Origin: Proteus columbae
GTDB lineage: Bacteria > Pseudomonadota > Gammaproteobacteria > Enterobacterales > Enterobacteriaceae
DNA length: 64,000 nt
Assembly: GCF_002777965.1 (NCBI RefSeq)
Contig: NZ_NGVR01000027.1
Span: 1-64,000 of the forward strand
Reading direction: 5' to 3'
The first letter of the stretch is position 1; each line of letters starts with the position of its first letter. The notes under the pieces were generated by a model that was not told the DNA's origin, ran no database searches, and saw nothing but the letters and a program-made list of their open reading frames with translations. Shown here one piece after another: positions 23,693 through 33,900 of the stretch. The translations under genes were made by a program, and so were the position numbers.

Positions 23693-26600
23693 ATGGCGGG
23701 AGCATTAGGTAGATTAAATATTGATTTGACGCTGAATATGGCAAATTTCACAAATGCGATCAACCGTAGCCAGCGCCAAACAGAACAATTTGGGCAAAGT
23801 ATTCGCGTCAGTCTTCAAGCTATCACCGTACAACAAGAGCGAATGGTATCACAAACCGCAAAATCCTCGGCGCTTTTTGCCCGTTTTGCGAGTGTCACCG
23901 CAAGTGCATTATCCATTCATCAAGTCATTAATTATGCTGATAGTTGGACGGAATTACAGAACCGTTTAAAACTGGTGACAGAAAGTTCTGTCGAGTTAAA
24001 TAAAGCCACACAAGCAGTCTATGGCATTGCCCAAAAAACCTATCAATCATTGGATGCCACAGCACAAGTTTATCAACGTTTTGCGGATAATGCCGATCGC
24101 TTAGGATTAAGTCAGCAAAAAGTCGCTGAACTCACGGAAACTGTCTCAAAAGCCGTGGCGATTTCAGGAGCGAGTGCCACCGCAGCCCAAGCGGCATTAA
24201 CTCAATTTGGTCAAGCATTAGCCTCGGGGCAGTTACGTGGGGAAGAGCTGAATTCGGTGATGGAGCAAACGCCTGCGTTAGCGAAAGCCATCGCTGACGG
24301 CATGGGTGTCAGTGTGGGCGAATTAAGGAAGAAAGCCCAAGACGGTGAAATGACGATTGAGAAAGTCATTCAAGCTTTAGAGCGTGCAGCCGACAGTGTG
24401 GATAAAAAATTTGCTACCAGTGTGACAACGGTTAGCCAAGGTTTCACCAATCTTCAATCGGCGATGACAAAATTTATTGGTGAAGCGAATCAAGGTACTG
24501 GTGCGACTCAGCTTTTAACCACAGGGATGACCACTCTTGCCGATAATCTATCGTTAGTGGCTAAAGTGGTTGAAGGAATTGCTGTCACGGCATTGGTAGC
24601 AAAACTCTCTCAATGGACGAAAGCTACTTATCTGAAAAATCAGGCAACATTGAATGAGGCCAAAGCTACATTACAGAGTGCAGAGGCAAACAGTGTGGCA
24701 GCAACCAGTGCCGTGAGGAAGGCATGGGCGGATAAAGAAGCTGCTACATCGGCACTCAATAGAGCCAAAATGGAATATCAAGTTGCTAGAGGCACTAATG
24801 CTGAAAAAATCGCACTCGATAACCTTATCGCCACAAAATCACTCGCAAGAACAGCCTCTCTAAATTATACACAAGCATTAACCGCCGAAAACGTCGCTCA
24901 ACGTGCATTAACGACCGCTCGGCGTCAATCAACAGTGGCAGGGCGAGCGCTCAACAGTGTTATGGGATTAGCGGGTGGCCCTATTGGATTGGTGCTGACC
25001 GGTGTGGTGGCATTGGGTATGGGATTGTATGAATACAGCGAAAATGTCAAACAAGCCAAGTTAGAATCGATTGAATTTGCCAATTCCCTTGATACATCAA
25101 CAGATGCGTTAAACAAAATGAGCAATGCCACGCTAGTGGCGAATTTAAGTAAAGTTTCATCGGGCATTAACGAGCAATTGGAGAAAATCGAGGAACTTAA
25201 ACAACAGGTTATTTCCTTACAAGGTCTATCAAAATACAGCGTTGAGAGTGAAAAGGCGTTTACTGAACAAGGTGTGGGGGATTTATACCTTAAACGAGTA
25301 TCTGAAAAGCAAAAAGAGCTTGATGCTGCGATGGGGACATATGCAGAGCAAGTTAATAACTTAGAGCGTCAGCGAGCCAATATGCAAAATATGTTGGCGA
25401 CACTCAAAGAAAAAGTGGGCGATCAAGCTCCGGAATATAAACGCTATGCCACTGAGTTACAAAATGTTGATGCCGTTATCAATTCACTTAAGGCGAGTTT
25501 AAAGAGTTTAGGCATTGAATATGAATCACTCATTGATATCACGCTTCAGGCGACAAATAGCCAAGTGAATGCTGCCACGGCGATTGCTAAACAGATTGAT
25601 GAATCGATTGAAAAATCGCAACGTTCAGTGGCAAAAGCGCAAGCCACAGGGAAGGCATTAGCGAAATTAAATGCAGAAGATGTATTGGCTTCACGCAAAA
25701 TTACGCCAGATATGCAAGGCTACGATAAGGCCTTACAAGCTGAAATTGAGGCTCAACTGGTACAGCAAGCCAAACGGACGTATAAGCCCAGCCACAAATC
25801 AACCATTGATTATGCCAAGCAATACACCAAAATCTTGACGGAATTGGAGGAAAAACAAGCCTCATTGATTGCGGATGGGCAAAGCATTCAGCTGTATGGC
25901 ACTACTTCTTCCTTTAATGAATACACATCCGCATTAGCTGATATCAAACAAAATAAAGATAAGTTTGATGCCATCTTAAAAATCGATCCCAAAGCGATTG
26001 AGACGATAAAAGAAAAAGCGAAAGCCATTGATGATCTGGCGCGTGCCAACTCGGTTGCGCAATTTGCTTATGATCGCAGTAAAGAAATTGAGCAGATGCA
26101 ATTTGAAACTACCTTGATAGGAAAATCGCGCGCAGAGCAAGAAAAGCTCAATGCCCTTCGTCAGATTGATGTGCTGTATCAGCAAGCCAGTGTGGATTTA
26201 GGCGAAAAAGAGTTGGCGAACTTACAACGCAATGTTGAACTCACTAAACAGCAGATTGAGGAAGAGCTGAGGAAGCGAGAGGCCATGAAAGGCGATCCGA
26301 TGGCGGGATTAAAACAAGGCTTATCGGATTTCAGTGAGTCGGCTATGGATGTAATGGAAAACGTTAGAAACGTCACCACCAATGCCCTGAATAATATGTC
26401 TGATGCATTAGCCGATTTTGCCTTAACGGGTAAAGGAAGCTTTAAAGATTTTGCCAATGCGGTGATCTCCGATATCACTCGAATGGTGATGAAAATGCTG
26501 GTTTTCAAAGCCATTGAAGCAGGCGGACAAGCAATGGGCTTTGATATGGGATGGATGAGCAAAGGGCATGCTTACGGTGGCTATACGGGGCATGGAGGTA

Positions 26601-26968
26601 AATTTGAACCTAAAGGGATTGTGCATGGTGGTGAGTTTGTTTTTACCAAAGAAGCGACGGCTAAATTGGGTGTCGGCAATCTCTATCGCTTAATGCATGC
26701 GGCGCAAGGTTATGCTTCGGGGGGCTTTGTGGGAGCGGTCGCAGGGCGAATACCCGTTACACCACAACCAACGTTAGCCCGTGCGGGTGGTGTACAAATG
26801 ACCGTCGTTAATCATATTACGGTGACAGGAAATGGTGACGCTGTACTTGCGCAGGCAATGAAAGAAGCCGCACAACAAGGGACAGAAGCCGGTGCACAGA
26901 AAGCCCACGCGATGATGTTACAAGACTTTCAAAGTAATGGTGCAGCACGCAGAACATTAGGAGTCTAA
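23693..26968 (+). CDS. Tail tape measure protein
   Basis: 1091 residues from ATG 23693 (AAGGA upstream; a GTG at 23669 lacks one). It opens with LGRLNIDLTLNMANFTNAI, has tape-measure domain features LRGEELNSVMEQTPALAKAI and FATSVTTVSQGFTNL, long Ala-rich helices, a hydrophobic patch (IGLVLTGVVALGMGLYEY) and the C-terminal DFANAVISDITRMVMKMLV and GGEFVFTKEA region. Sets tail length and helps DNA entry. Confidence 0.95.
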   Translation: MAGALGRLNIDLTLNMANFTNAINRSQRQTEQFGQSIRVSLQAITVQQERMVSQTAKSSALFARFASVTASALSIHQVINYADSWTELQNRLKLVTESSVELNKATQAVYGIAQKTYQSLDATAQVYQRFADNADRLGLSQQKVAELTETVSKAVAISGASATAAQAALTQFGQALASGQLRGEELNSVMEQTPALAKAIADGMGVSVGELRKKAQDGEMTIEKVIQALERAADSVDKKFATSVTTVSQGFTNLQSAMTKFIGEANQGTGATQLLTTGMTTLADNLSLVAKVVEGIAVTALVAKLSQWTKATYLKNQATLNEAKATLQSAEANSVAATSAVRKAWADKEAATSALNRAKMEYQVARGTNAEKIALDNLIATKSLARTASLNYTQALTAENVAQRALTTARRQSTVAGRALNSVMGLAGGPIGLVLTGVVALGMGLYEYSENVKQAKLESIEFANSLDTSTDALNKMSNATLVANLSKVSSGINEQLEKIEELKQQVISLQGLSKYSVESEKAFTEQGVGDLYLKRVSEKQKELDAAMGTYAEQVNNLERQRANMQNMLATLKEKVGDQAPEYKRYATELQNVDAVINSLKASLKSLGIEYESLIDITLQATNSQVNAATAIAKQIDESIEKSQRSVAKAQATGKALAKLNAEDVLASRKITPDMQGYDKALQAEIEAQLVQQAKRTYKPSHKSTIDYAKQYTKILTELEEKQASLIADGQSIQLYGTTSSFNEYTSALADIKQNKDKFDAILKIDPKAIETIKEKAKAIDDLARANSVAQFAYDRSKEIEQMQFETTLIGKSRAEQEKLNALRQIDVLYQQASVDLGEKELANLQRNVELTKQQIEEELRKREAMKGDPMAGLKQGLSDFSESAMDVMENVRNVTTNALNNMSDALADFALTGKGSFKDFANAVISDITRMVMKMLVFKAIEAGGQAMGFDMGWMSKGHAYGGYTGHGGKFEPKGIVHGGEFVFTKEATAKLGVGNLYRLMHAAQGYASGGFVGAVAGRIPVTPQPTLARAGGVQMTVVNHITVTGNGDAVLAQAMKEAAQQGTEAGAQKAHAMMLQDFQSNGAARRTLGV

Positions 26969-27565
26969 ATGTCTATTCTTGAATGGCCAAAAGAGGTGAT
27001 CCCCACACAGGAAAACTGGCAATTATTGAGTAACAGCAAAACCTTTACCTCGCCGTTTAATGGAAGTAGTCAGACGGTACGCTTTCCAGGAAGTCGTTGG
27101 CGTTGTGAGCTGACATTTAATAATTTAAATGAAGAGAAATCGCGCCAGTTAGAAGCGCTGGTGGCTTCATTGGATGGCATGTCAGGACGGGTCAAAATAG
27201 CCAGTTGGATAAGAAAAGGGCGTTATGGGTATGGTTCGCCTCGTATTGCAATACCGAGCCAATTAGGTAATCGGCTAGAAACAAAGGACTGGAAGCGCAA
27301 TATGCGGGTGTTACAGCAAGGGGATCGTTTAACTGTGGGTAATGAACTCAAAATGGTGGTGGCGGATGTGGTCAGTGATAATCAAGGCCGTGCCATTATT
27401 CTTATTTCGCCGATGTTAAGAACATCACCTACCGTCAATGAAATGCTCGAAGTTGAGCGTCCTTTTGGGGTTTTTCGTCTCGTTGATAATGAACAGGGTA
27501 AATTTCAGCATCGTCGCTTGGGGTATACCCATATCACGTTATCTTTTGAGGAGGTGTTGTACTAA
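26969..27565 (+). CDS. Distal tail / minor tail protein
   Basis: 198 residues with the segment GSRWRCELTFNNLNEEKSRQ, repeated beta strands and VERPFGVFRLVDNEQGKFQ. Place (after tape measure) and look match tail-tip proteins of HK97/N15-like siphophages, analogous to gpM/gpL. Exact family not certain. Confidence 0.7.
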   Translation: MSILEWPKEVIPTQENWQLLSNSKTFTSPFNGSSQTVRFPGSRWRCELTFNNLNEEKSRQLEALVASLDGMSGRVKIASWIRKGRYGYGSPRIAIPSQLGNRLETKDWKRNMRVLQQGDRLTVGNELKMVVADVVSDNQGRAIILISPMLRTSPTVNEMLEVERPFGVFRLVDNEQGKFQHRRLGYTHITLSFEEVLY

Positions 27566-28146
27566 TGCAATATCATCCATTTTCTGATGCCATGGTCAAC
27601 GCGATTAATGAGGGGGCTTATATTGTTTTAGCCGCCAGACTCGATTTGAAATCAGGCGTCACCTGTGCGCATACCGGCGTTGGGCAACTGATTATTGCGG
27701 GGGAAATTTATTTGGGCGTGGGCAGTTTAGGTGAAATCAGTCAGCTAAAAGAAAATAAGACAACCAGTCCCCCACAATTACAGCTTAAATTAGCCGGTTT
27801 TGATAAATCGCTGGTGGGAATGGTGATGAATGAGCAAAGTCGAGGACGCGAAGTCCGGTTGATGATGGTCGCCATCGGTGAAGAGGGAAAACCGCTTCTT
27901 GCTGAAGTCTTATTTGTCGGACAAATCACATCTATCAATGTGGTGTCTGGCGAAGAAAATGCCGTATGTGTTAATGTTTCTAATCGATTCGAGCGATGGT
28001 CAATCGGGTTACCCAATAGATTCACCGATGAGTCGTGGTCATCTCGAAGACAAGGTGATCGTATCTTTCGTTATGTTGCTCAAATGGCTGAACGGGCTAT
28101 TTATTGGGGCAGCAAGAAAGATGCACCTGCATTTATTTATAAATAA
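27565..28146 (+). CDS. Tail tip protein, DUF2163/BR0599-like
   Basis: 193 residues with KSGVTCAHTGVGQLIIAGEI, NKTTSPPQLQLKLAGFDKSL and NRFERWSIGLPNRFTDES. This pattern is typical of phage BR0599-family hub proteins. Start overlaps the preceding stop (TAATG). Confidence 0.75.
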   Translation: MQYHPFSDAMVNAINEGAYIVLAARLDLKSGVTCAHTGVGQLIIAGEIYLGVGSLGEISQLKENKTTSPPQLQLKLAGFDKSLVGMVMNEQSRGREVRLMMVAIGEEGKPLLAEVLFVGQITSINVVSGEENAVCVNVSNRFERWSIGLPNRFTDESWSSRRQGDRIFRYVAQMAERAIYWGSKKDAPAFIYK

Positions 28147-28161
28147 TCCTATTGCTTTGTT

Positions 28162-28184
28162 AAACCCACTTTTGTGGGTTTTTT
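28162..28184 (+). terminator. Terminator inside the tail operon
   Basis: AAACCCAC TTTT GTGGGTTT followed by more T. It would split the late transcript unless Q antitermination is in force; translation resumes 19 bases later. Confidence 0.8.
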
Positions 28185-28202
28185 GCTATTTAAGGTCAGT
28201 AC

Positions 28203-28601
28203 ATGAAACAACCCAACTGGACACTTAAATTACCCGAAACCATAAGGGCGGCAATGAGTCGCCCTTTTTCATGGGGTGAATTTGATTGTTGTATTTTTGC
28301 CTCTGAATGTATTTACGCACAATGCGGTTTCTCTCCGATAAAGCCTTATCTCAATCACTATAAAACCAAAGCCGAAGCCTTCAACCTGCTCAAATCTAAA
28401 TTTGGCTCCTTAGAGAAAGCCGTATCACGCTATTTCAAATCCATTGAGATTGAGCGCGTTCAGCGTGGCGACCTCGTACTGTTTAAAGGTGAGGACGGTG
28501 ACAGTTTAGCTGTGGTTTGGGCGGGGCATTATTGGGGCGTAACCCCACAAGGCGTGAAGCCAGTGCAGATTAACCCAATCAAAGCGTGGAGAGTGGAATA
28601 A
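28203..28601 (+). CDS. DUF6950-like / NlpC-type tail tip protein
   Basis: 132 residues with SWGEFDCCIFASECIYAQCG (Cys at the position of an NlpC/P60 nucleophile) and a later DSLAVVWAGHYWGV containing His. This is the short tail-assembly hydrolase-like protein placed before J. Whether it still cleaves peptidoglycan is open. Confidence 0.75.
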   Translation: MKQPNWTLKLPETIRAAMSRPFSWGEFDCCIFASECIYAQCGFSPIKPYLNHYKTKAEAFNLLKSKFGSLEKAVSRYFKSIEIERVQRGDLVLFKGEDGDSLAVVWAGHYWGVTPQGVKPVQINPIKAWRVE

Positions 28602-31600
28602 TGGGTGGGAGTGGTGGATTAATTTCAAAAGTCGTGGGCGCAGGCTTAATGATTGCAGGGCTATTTACCGGAGGCGTTACCTCGGCGATGGGGATGGCAC
28701 TGATGGCAGCAGGCGTCGCAGTCCAAGTCGCGGGTTCGCTTATCTTTAAGCCTAAACTGCCTTCCATGAATTATCGAGATACGGGTGAACGCAAACAGAT
28801 GTTACGTTCATCGTCTGCGCCTGAAACCGTGATCGTCGGAAAAACAGTGATATCGGGTTTGCTTTTCTTTGCCGAAGAAGAGGCGGGTGAACAAGATGAA
28901 AACGAAAAAATCACACTGACATTGGCTCTGGCAGGGCACCCCATAGAGAAAATCGGGAAGATTTGGTTGGGTGATGATCTCATTGAGACGTTTGGTGATA
29001 AAGCGTCATGGGAATTACATAACGATAGGGAAGATGTCGATCCCTTTATGCTTAAAAATTGCCCGTCATGGAAAGAGGATATGATTGGGCGAGGTCTGGC
29101 GTGGTTACGTGTGACACTCACATTTGACCAAGAAAAATTCCCCTATGGATTACCCAATGTGAAATGTGAAGTTTGGGGAAAACATCTGTTTGATCCTCGC
29201 ACTGGGCAAACTGCATGGAGTAATAATGGGGCTTTAGTGATTTTGGATTATTACCGCCATTATTTAAAAGTGCCTGATACGGATATTGATTTTGACAGCT
29301 TTAAACAGGCAGCCGATTTATGTGATGAAAAAGTGGGTCTGCCAGAAGGTGGATTTGAGTCGCGATATACCCTTAATGGTGCTTATGATTTAAATGAGAG
29401 TCCATCCAGTGTTTTGGAAGCGATGCACAAATGTATTAACGCTGAACCGACATTTACAGCAGGAAAACACGGTATTCAAATCGGCGCATATTATGGGCCG
29501 GCAATAAAAACTATCACCGAATCACAATTGATTGGTACCGTCACTTGTACCCCTGAAACAGGTTTAAAAGACGCGACCAATGCGGTGTATGGCACGTTTA
29601 TTGATGCCGAACAGTTGTATACAAAAACGGATTTCACGCCTGTAATTGTGGACGAATGGGTGAAAGACGATGGCTTAGAAATTCGGGAGAATATCGACTA
29701 TCGTTTTGTCACCAGCCCTTATCAAGCCCAACGATTAGCCCGCCAATATCTTCGCAAAAAGAAAGCAGGAAGACGGGTTCAACTCACTATGAACTTAGAC
29801 GGCTATGCTTATCGTCCGGGGGAAGTTGTGCTTTTAGAATTACCGGCTTTGGGGATTAGTGGACTGGAATTTCGTATTGCCGAATGGTCTTTTCATGCTT
29901 TAGAGGGTGTGGCTTTAACGTTGGAAGAGGATGGTGCCTATTTATATGAAGATGTGATTGGTAAACCGTTTGAGCGTCCACCATTTGTGAGTTTACCCAC
30001 TGGCGGTGTTGCTTCACCTATTAATCTTACCTTTGTTCCACTTGCAGTCAGTGACATCGTGCAAGGTACGCTTTCTTGGCAGAATGTGGCGTCTGATGTG
30101 CGCTATAACACCGTCACTATTCTTCAAGAAGGCAACGTTATTCAATCTATTCAGGTACCGGCCGAGCGTGTCGATATTAACGGATTAGCGCGAGGAACTT
30201 ATCGTGTTGAAGTTAGAGCAACAAATGTGGCCGGTGCGATGTCGGCACCCGCTATCAGTGATTTTGCCATTCAAGCACCACCGCCTCCTGAGCATATTGA
30301 TGTCACCTCTGGCTTATTTAATTTGACCGTTGCACCGAAACAAGGCGATAGTGCTGTCTTTGGTTATACCTTTGAATTTTGGTTTAGTGAGGAAAAACTC
30401 GCTAATCTTTCTGAAAATGAAGTGATCACCAAAACAAATAAAGTTGGCCAAGGGAATTTCTGGACGCAAGAGAATTTACAAGCAGGGCATACGTATTATT
30501 TTTATGTTCGAACAATCAACAGCTATGGCAAATCACCTTTTGTGGAAGCTTCGGGTACTTGCTCTTCTCAAACCGATTTAATTCTTGAGGAATTAGCGGG
30601 GCAAATTAGTCGAGATCAACTCGCACAAGACCTATTGGGTGAAATTAACGGCAAAGCTAACCAAATCGATATTACTGAATTACATGAGTTAATGAGGCTA
30701 AATCATGACAAGCTTTTAGAAGAGTCAATGAGGCAAGGCGTGGCGATTGAAGAAAGTGAAAAAAAACGGGAGGGATCAGAAAAATTACTGGCTGAGCGGA
30801 TAAATCAAGTTTCAACGGCAACAGAAGCACAGGCCGCCGCAATTAAACAAGAGCAACAAGCACGTATTGAGGGTGATCAAACCGAAGCACAACAACGGCA
30901 ATCCTTAGCCACTCAACTTCGTGGTGATTATACCGGCAATGATTTATCGAAAGTCACCGCAGGACTTATCTCCGCAGAGAAGCAAGCGCGTGTTACAGGC
31001 GACCAAGCGGAAGCTAAAGCCAGACAGTCATTGGAAACACGGATGAATGGGAATGTTTCAGCGATTAATAAATCATTAGAAACCCTCACCTTGAAACAGC
31101 AAGCCCAAACGCAAGAGATTTCAACGCTCAATTCAAATCTTAAGGGGAAAGCTGATAGTAGTGCGGTTAATGCATTAAATACGCGAGTGTCGAATATTGA
31201 TGGCAAAGTGACGTCCGCAACTTCTCAGGTACAAACGTTATCCAGCAAATTAGATAAAGTGAAAGCCGATTTAACGGAGTCTGTGGTGGTGGATTTAGAT
31301 TTATCGAAACTTAATGAAAACACCTATTATCCAGTGATTTTGCCTTTAGTGACCTCTCGACGTTATGCCTTTAAGGTTTTTAGAACCTTAGGGCAATATT
31401 CAGATAATAAACCCAGCTATGCGACGCACAGCACCAAAGGCTTTGCCATGATTGTGGAATGGCAAGTCAGTGGTTCTGGATGGGGAACACAGTCTGAAAA
31501 TCGCATCATTGATAATTTTGATTGGCGATGGACAAATCAATCTCCTGTGATGGGGCCCGCTCAATTAATAAATGGTTCCGTGGAATATATTTATTTGCGG

Positions 31601-32359
31601 GGAGGGGCAAAATATCAGTTAACTAAACACAAGAGTGTTAACCATCAAATCATCACCAGCACTTATACCAACAACAAACAATCTGTGGCACCGAAAGGAT
31701 TTGTGGCGAATGATGTACCTAAGTCCAGCGAACAGAAAGCCAATGCAACGGCGAATGCGGTAAGCCAACTTGAAACTAAAGTGACTGAGATTTCAGGTAA
31801 AGTGACCTCGACCGCTCAGCAAGTCACTCGCCTAGAAAGCCAAGTGGGTACAAGTTCAGCCAAAATCGAACAAACTTCGAAAGTGGTCACAGACATAAAT
31901 GGCAAAATTTCGGCATCATGGACAATGAAAGTCCAGCAAGATAGCAAAGGGAATAAAGTCATTACGGGCATTGGTTTAGGGTTTAATGCACAAGGAAATA
32001 GTCAATTTCTGGTCAATGCCCAAAACTTTGCAGTGATATCGTCATTAAACGGTAAAGTGGTGACACCTTTTGTGATCCAAAATGGACAAGCCTTTTTCAA
32101 TGATGCGTTATTTAGCAAGGCAACCATTGATAAATTATCAGTAGGTAAAAAGATAACCTCCACTAATTATTTAGCGGGTAAGAAAGGATTTAATATTGAT
32201 GCCACAACAGGGAATGTGGAATTAAATGATGCAGTATTTCGTGGACGGTTAGATATAAACTCAGGAGGAACAAAAGGGCGGTTAGTGATCACGAATAATA
32301 CTATTTATGTTTACGATGAAAACAATCAGTTAGCGGCAAAAATAGGTTATTTAGGGTAG
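28601..32359 (+). CDS. Central tail tip / host specificity protein (J-like)
   Basis: 1252 residues from ATG 28601, which overlaps the previous TAA. The N-terminus has a Gly/Ala-rich hydrophobic stretch (VGAGLMIAGLFTGGVTSAMG). The middle carries fibronectin-like strands (RGTYRVEVRATNVAGAMSAP). A long coiled coil follows from about residue 690 to 890. The C-terminus has a DUF1983-type region (DINGKISASWTMKVQQD and FNDALFSKATIDKLSVGKKI). It forms the tail tip and binds the receptor. Confidence 0.93.
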   Translation: MGGSGGLISKVVGAGLMIAGLFTGGVTSAMGMALMAAGVAVQVAGSLIFKPKLPSMNYRDTGERKQMLRSSSAPETVIVGKTVISGLLFFAEEEAGEQDENEKITLTLALAGHPIEKIGKIWLGDDLIETFGDKASWELHNDREDVDPFMLKNCPSWKEDMIGRGLAWLRVTLTFDQEKFPYGLPNVKCEVWGKHLFDPRTGQTAWSNNGALVILDYYRHYLKVPDTDIDFDSFKQAADLCDEKVGLPEGGFESRYTLNGAYDLNESPSSVLEAMHKCINAEPTFTAGKHGIQIGAYYGPAIKTITESQLIGTVTCTPETGLKDATNAVYGTFIDAEQLYTKTDFTPVIVDEWVKDDGLEIRENIDYRFVTSPYQAQRLARQYLRKKKAGRRVQLTMNLDGYAYRPGEVVLLELPALGISGLEFRIAEWSFHALEGVALTLEEDGAYLYEDVIGKPFERPPFVSLPTGGVASPINLTFVPLAVSDIVQGTLSWQNVASDVRYNTVTILQEGNVIQSIQVPAERVDINGLARGTYRVEVRATNVAGAMSAPAISDFAIQAPPPPEHIDVTSGLFNLTVAPKQGDSAVFGYTFEFWFSEEKLANLSENEVITKTNKVGQGNFWTQENLQAGHTYYFYVRTINSYGKSPFVEASGTCSSQTDLILEELAGQISRDQLAQDLLGEINGKANQIDITELHELMRLNHDKLLEESMRQGVAIEESEKKREGSEKLLAERINQVSTATEAQAAAIKQEQQARIEGDQTEAQQRQSLATQLRGDYTGNDLSKVTAGLISAEKQARVTGDQAEAKARQSLETRMNGNVSAINKSLETLTLKQQAQTQEISTLNSNLKGKADSSAVNALNTRVSNIDGKVTSATSQVQTLSSKLDKVKADLTESVVVDLDLSKLNENTYYPVILPLVTSRRYAFKVFRTLGQYSDNKPSYATHSTKGFAMIVEWQVSGSGWGTQSENRIIDNFDWRWTNQSPVMGPAQLINGSVEYIYLRGGAKYQLTKHKSVNHQIITSTYTNNKQSVAPKGFVANDVPKSSEQKANATANAVSQLETKVTEISGKVTSTAQQVTRLESQVGTSSAKIEQTSKVVTDINGKISASWTMKVQQDSKGNKVITGIGLGFNAQGNSQFLVNAQNFAVISSLNGKVVTPFVIQNGQAFFNDALFSKATIDKLSVGKKITSTNYLAGKKGFNIDATTGNVELNDAVFRGRLDINSGGTKGRLVITNNTIYVYDENNQLAAKIGYLG

Positions 32360-32362
32360 CGT

Positions 32363-32614
32363 ATGAAGTTTATTGTTTTAATTACAGCATTATTATTGTC
32401 AGGGTGTACCTCTGGATATAAGAAAGTCGATTGCCAAGGTGTTTACCAAATAAAAACTTTTCATTATCAACAACCTGTATTGGTAAAGTTTGATAAAAAG
32501 AGAGAAACCATTAAAGGGCCTCTTTATCATGCTGTACCTCAATTAGGATTTAAATTCTTGGGTGGATGGGTATCTTCTGATGCCGTAGAGGATTTTTCAT
32601 GTCGTGGGGAATAG
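32363..32614 (+). CDS. Small lipoprotein after J
   Basis: 83 residues; signal FIVLITALLLSGC with lipobox Cys15. Lipoproteins after J (lambda Cor/Lom region, T5 Llp-like) often block re-infection at the receptor, so superinfection exclusion is a fair guess. No family recognised. The last 16 bases overlap the next gene. Confidence 0.65.
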   Translation: MKFIVLITALLLSGCTSGYKKVDCQGVYQIKTFHYQQPVLVKFDKKRETIKGPLYHAVPQLGFKFLGGWVSSDAVEDFSCRGE

Positions 32615-32862
32615 AGATATATGAAAAAGGAAAGCCAATAAAAATCACAGGGCGTTCGTTTATTTTTGACCAAATAGCGGTCACTCAGAATGGCAGTAAA
32701 ACTTATAATAATATTCCTAAAGGGCGGTCATTGGCCGCCTATATTGTAGCTAGAAACCGAGGATCTTATTTCACTGTTAAAGTCGAGAATAATAAAATTT
32801 CGTGGAATTCTCTACGCGGTAGTCAATCGATTAATGGAATTATTATGGTACTAATTAAATGA
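32599..32862 (+). CDS. Tail tip accessory protein, DUF6453-like
   Basis: 87 residues opening SWGIEIYEKGKPIKITGRSF. The same layout (WGIQIYHKG then a beta-rich stretch) recurs in the second half of the next protein. Resembles the DUF6453 group found behind J genes; assignment is tentative. Confidence 0.6.
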   Translation: MSWGIEIYEKGKPIKITGRSFIFDQIAVTQNGSKTYNNIPKGRSLAAYIVARNRGSYFTVKVENNKISWNSLRGSQSINGIIMVLIK

Positions 32863-33503
32863 GTAAATATGGTGCATTATTTTTTAATCAGGGCATTACC
32901 GAAGAATTAACACCTTATGAATCAGCCGTATTTTTAAAAAAGATAAAAACTAAGCCGGGGCTAATTAAAATTATCGAAGGTAATAATAACGCAGTGCCAC
33001 TTATTTTTATTCGAGTTCTTAATTCTTCTAATCCATCATTAGGTGGATTATCTGAAGTAATTTATGAGAATAATGCGTGGTGTGTGAATTTAATCGATAC
33101 TATTCAAGGCAATTCAGCAGAATATGAGCTCTATGTATTTGTGAAGTCTTCTTATCATATTTCACTTCATCCTCAAAAATGGGGAATTCAAATTTATCAT
33201 AAAGGTGTTATTACACATGCTTCAAGCCAAAGACCGCTTAATTTATTAGAGGGAAATAACTTTGTGCTCACAGGAAATAATTGGAGTGGCGTGGATGTCG
33301 GTTTCCCCTGTGCGGTATTAATCACAACAATTGGACATATTGGGATGATGGATTCTATGGGAGGAAAAACGATTAGAGTAACCCTATGTGGACGAGGTAA
33401 CCGTATTATTCCTCATTCCATGATTGTAGCCGGACAAATGTCAACAACCTCGCTAGGAAAGCAGTATTTTTATATTGATGTAAGGGAGTATGGTGGGGGC
33501 TAG
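32859..33503 (+). CDS. Tail tip accessory protein, two-domain
   Basis: 214 residues, beta-rich. Residues 1-95 form one unit and residues from about 103 (PQKWGIQIYHKGVITHAS) echo the 87-residue protein just upstream, so the pair looks like a domain duplication. Probably part of or attached to the tail tip. ATGA overlap with the previous gene. Confidence 0.6.
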   Translation: MSKYGALFFNQGITEELTPYESAVFLKKIKTKPGLIKIIEGNNNAVPLIFIRVLNSSNPSLGGLSEVIYENNAWCVNLIDTIQGNSAEYELYVFVKSSYHISLHPQKWGIQIYHKGVITHASSQRPLNLLEGNNFVLTGNNWSGVDVGFPCAVLITTIGHIGMMDSMGGKTIRVTLCGRGNRIIPHSMIVAGQMSTTSLGKQYFYIDVREYGGG

Positions 33504-33900
33504 GAAAGAGTTTAGTTAGTTTAATTGATGGGAAAAAGGTCACTAAAGAAATATATTCGTTGGTGGTCTGCTTTGTGCCAATAGCGGACGTCACTACAGT
33601 GGCTTGCGATATTAGGGGGCAGGGTTAGTCAAAACATTACTGACATCACCGCGTATTGATCAACCGAGAGCAAAGTCAATGGTGGCTTATTAGGTCTACA
33701 GAAGTGGGCTTGATGATGTATTTAGGCTGTCTGAAGGCTGTTCTGGATTGATTACGCAAGACTACCTAATAAGGGTTTATAACACTTATCATGCTAACAA
33801 CACATTGCTGTACATTCACGGTATGTATGATATACATCCAGCCAGCGTGATAGATGGGCTTTAACACAGTTACTGATTGAGGCATACAAGGAGCCAGATA
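33504..33900. other. Non-coding junction between tail genes and terminal cargo
   Basis: About 400 bases with no supportable ORF. It contains a short motif near 33579 (AATAGCGGACGTC) related to motifs at 4643 and 35337, which also lie at cargo edges. Likely a seam where cargo was inserted. Confidence 0.45.

Noticed and set aside
28586-28600. GTG start five codons upstream for the J-like protein
   Set aside because: It lies in the preceding gene; ATG 28601 overlaps the TAA stop in the usual TAATG junction.
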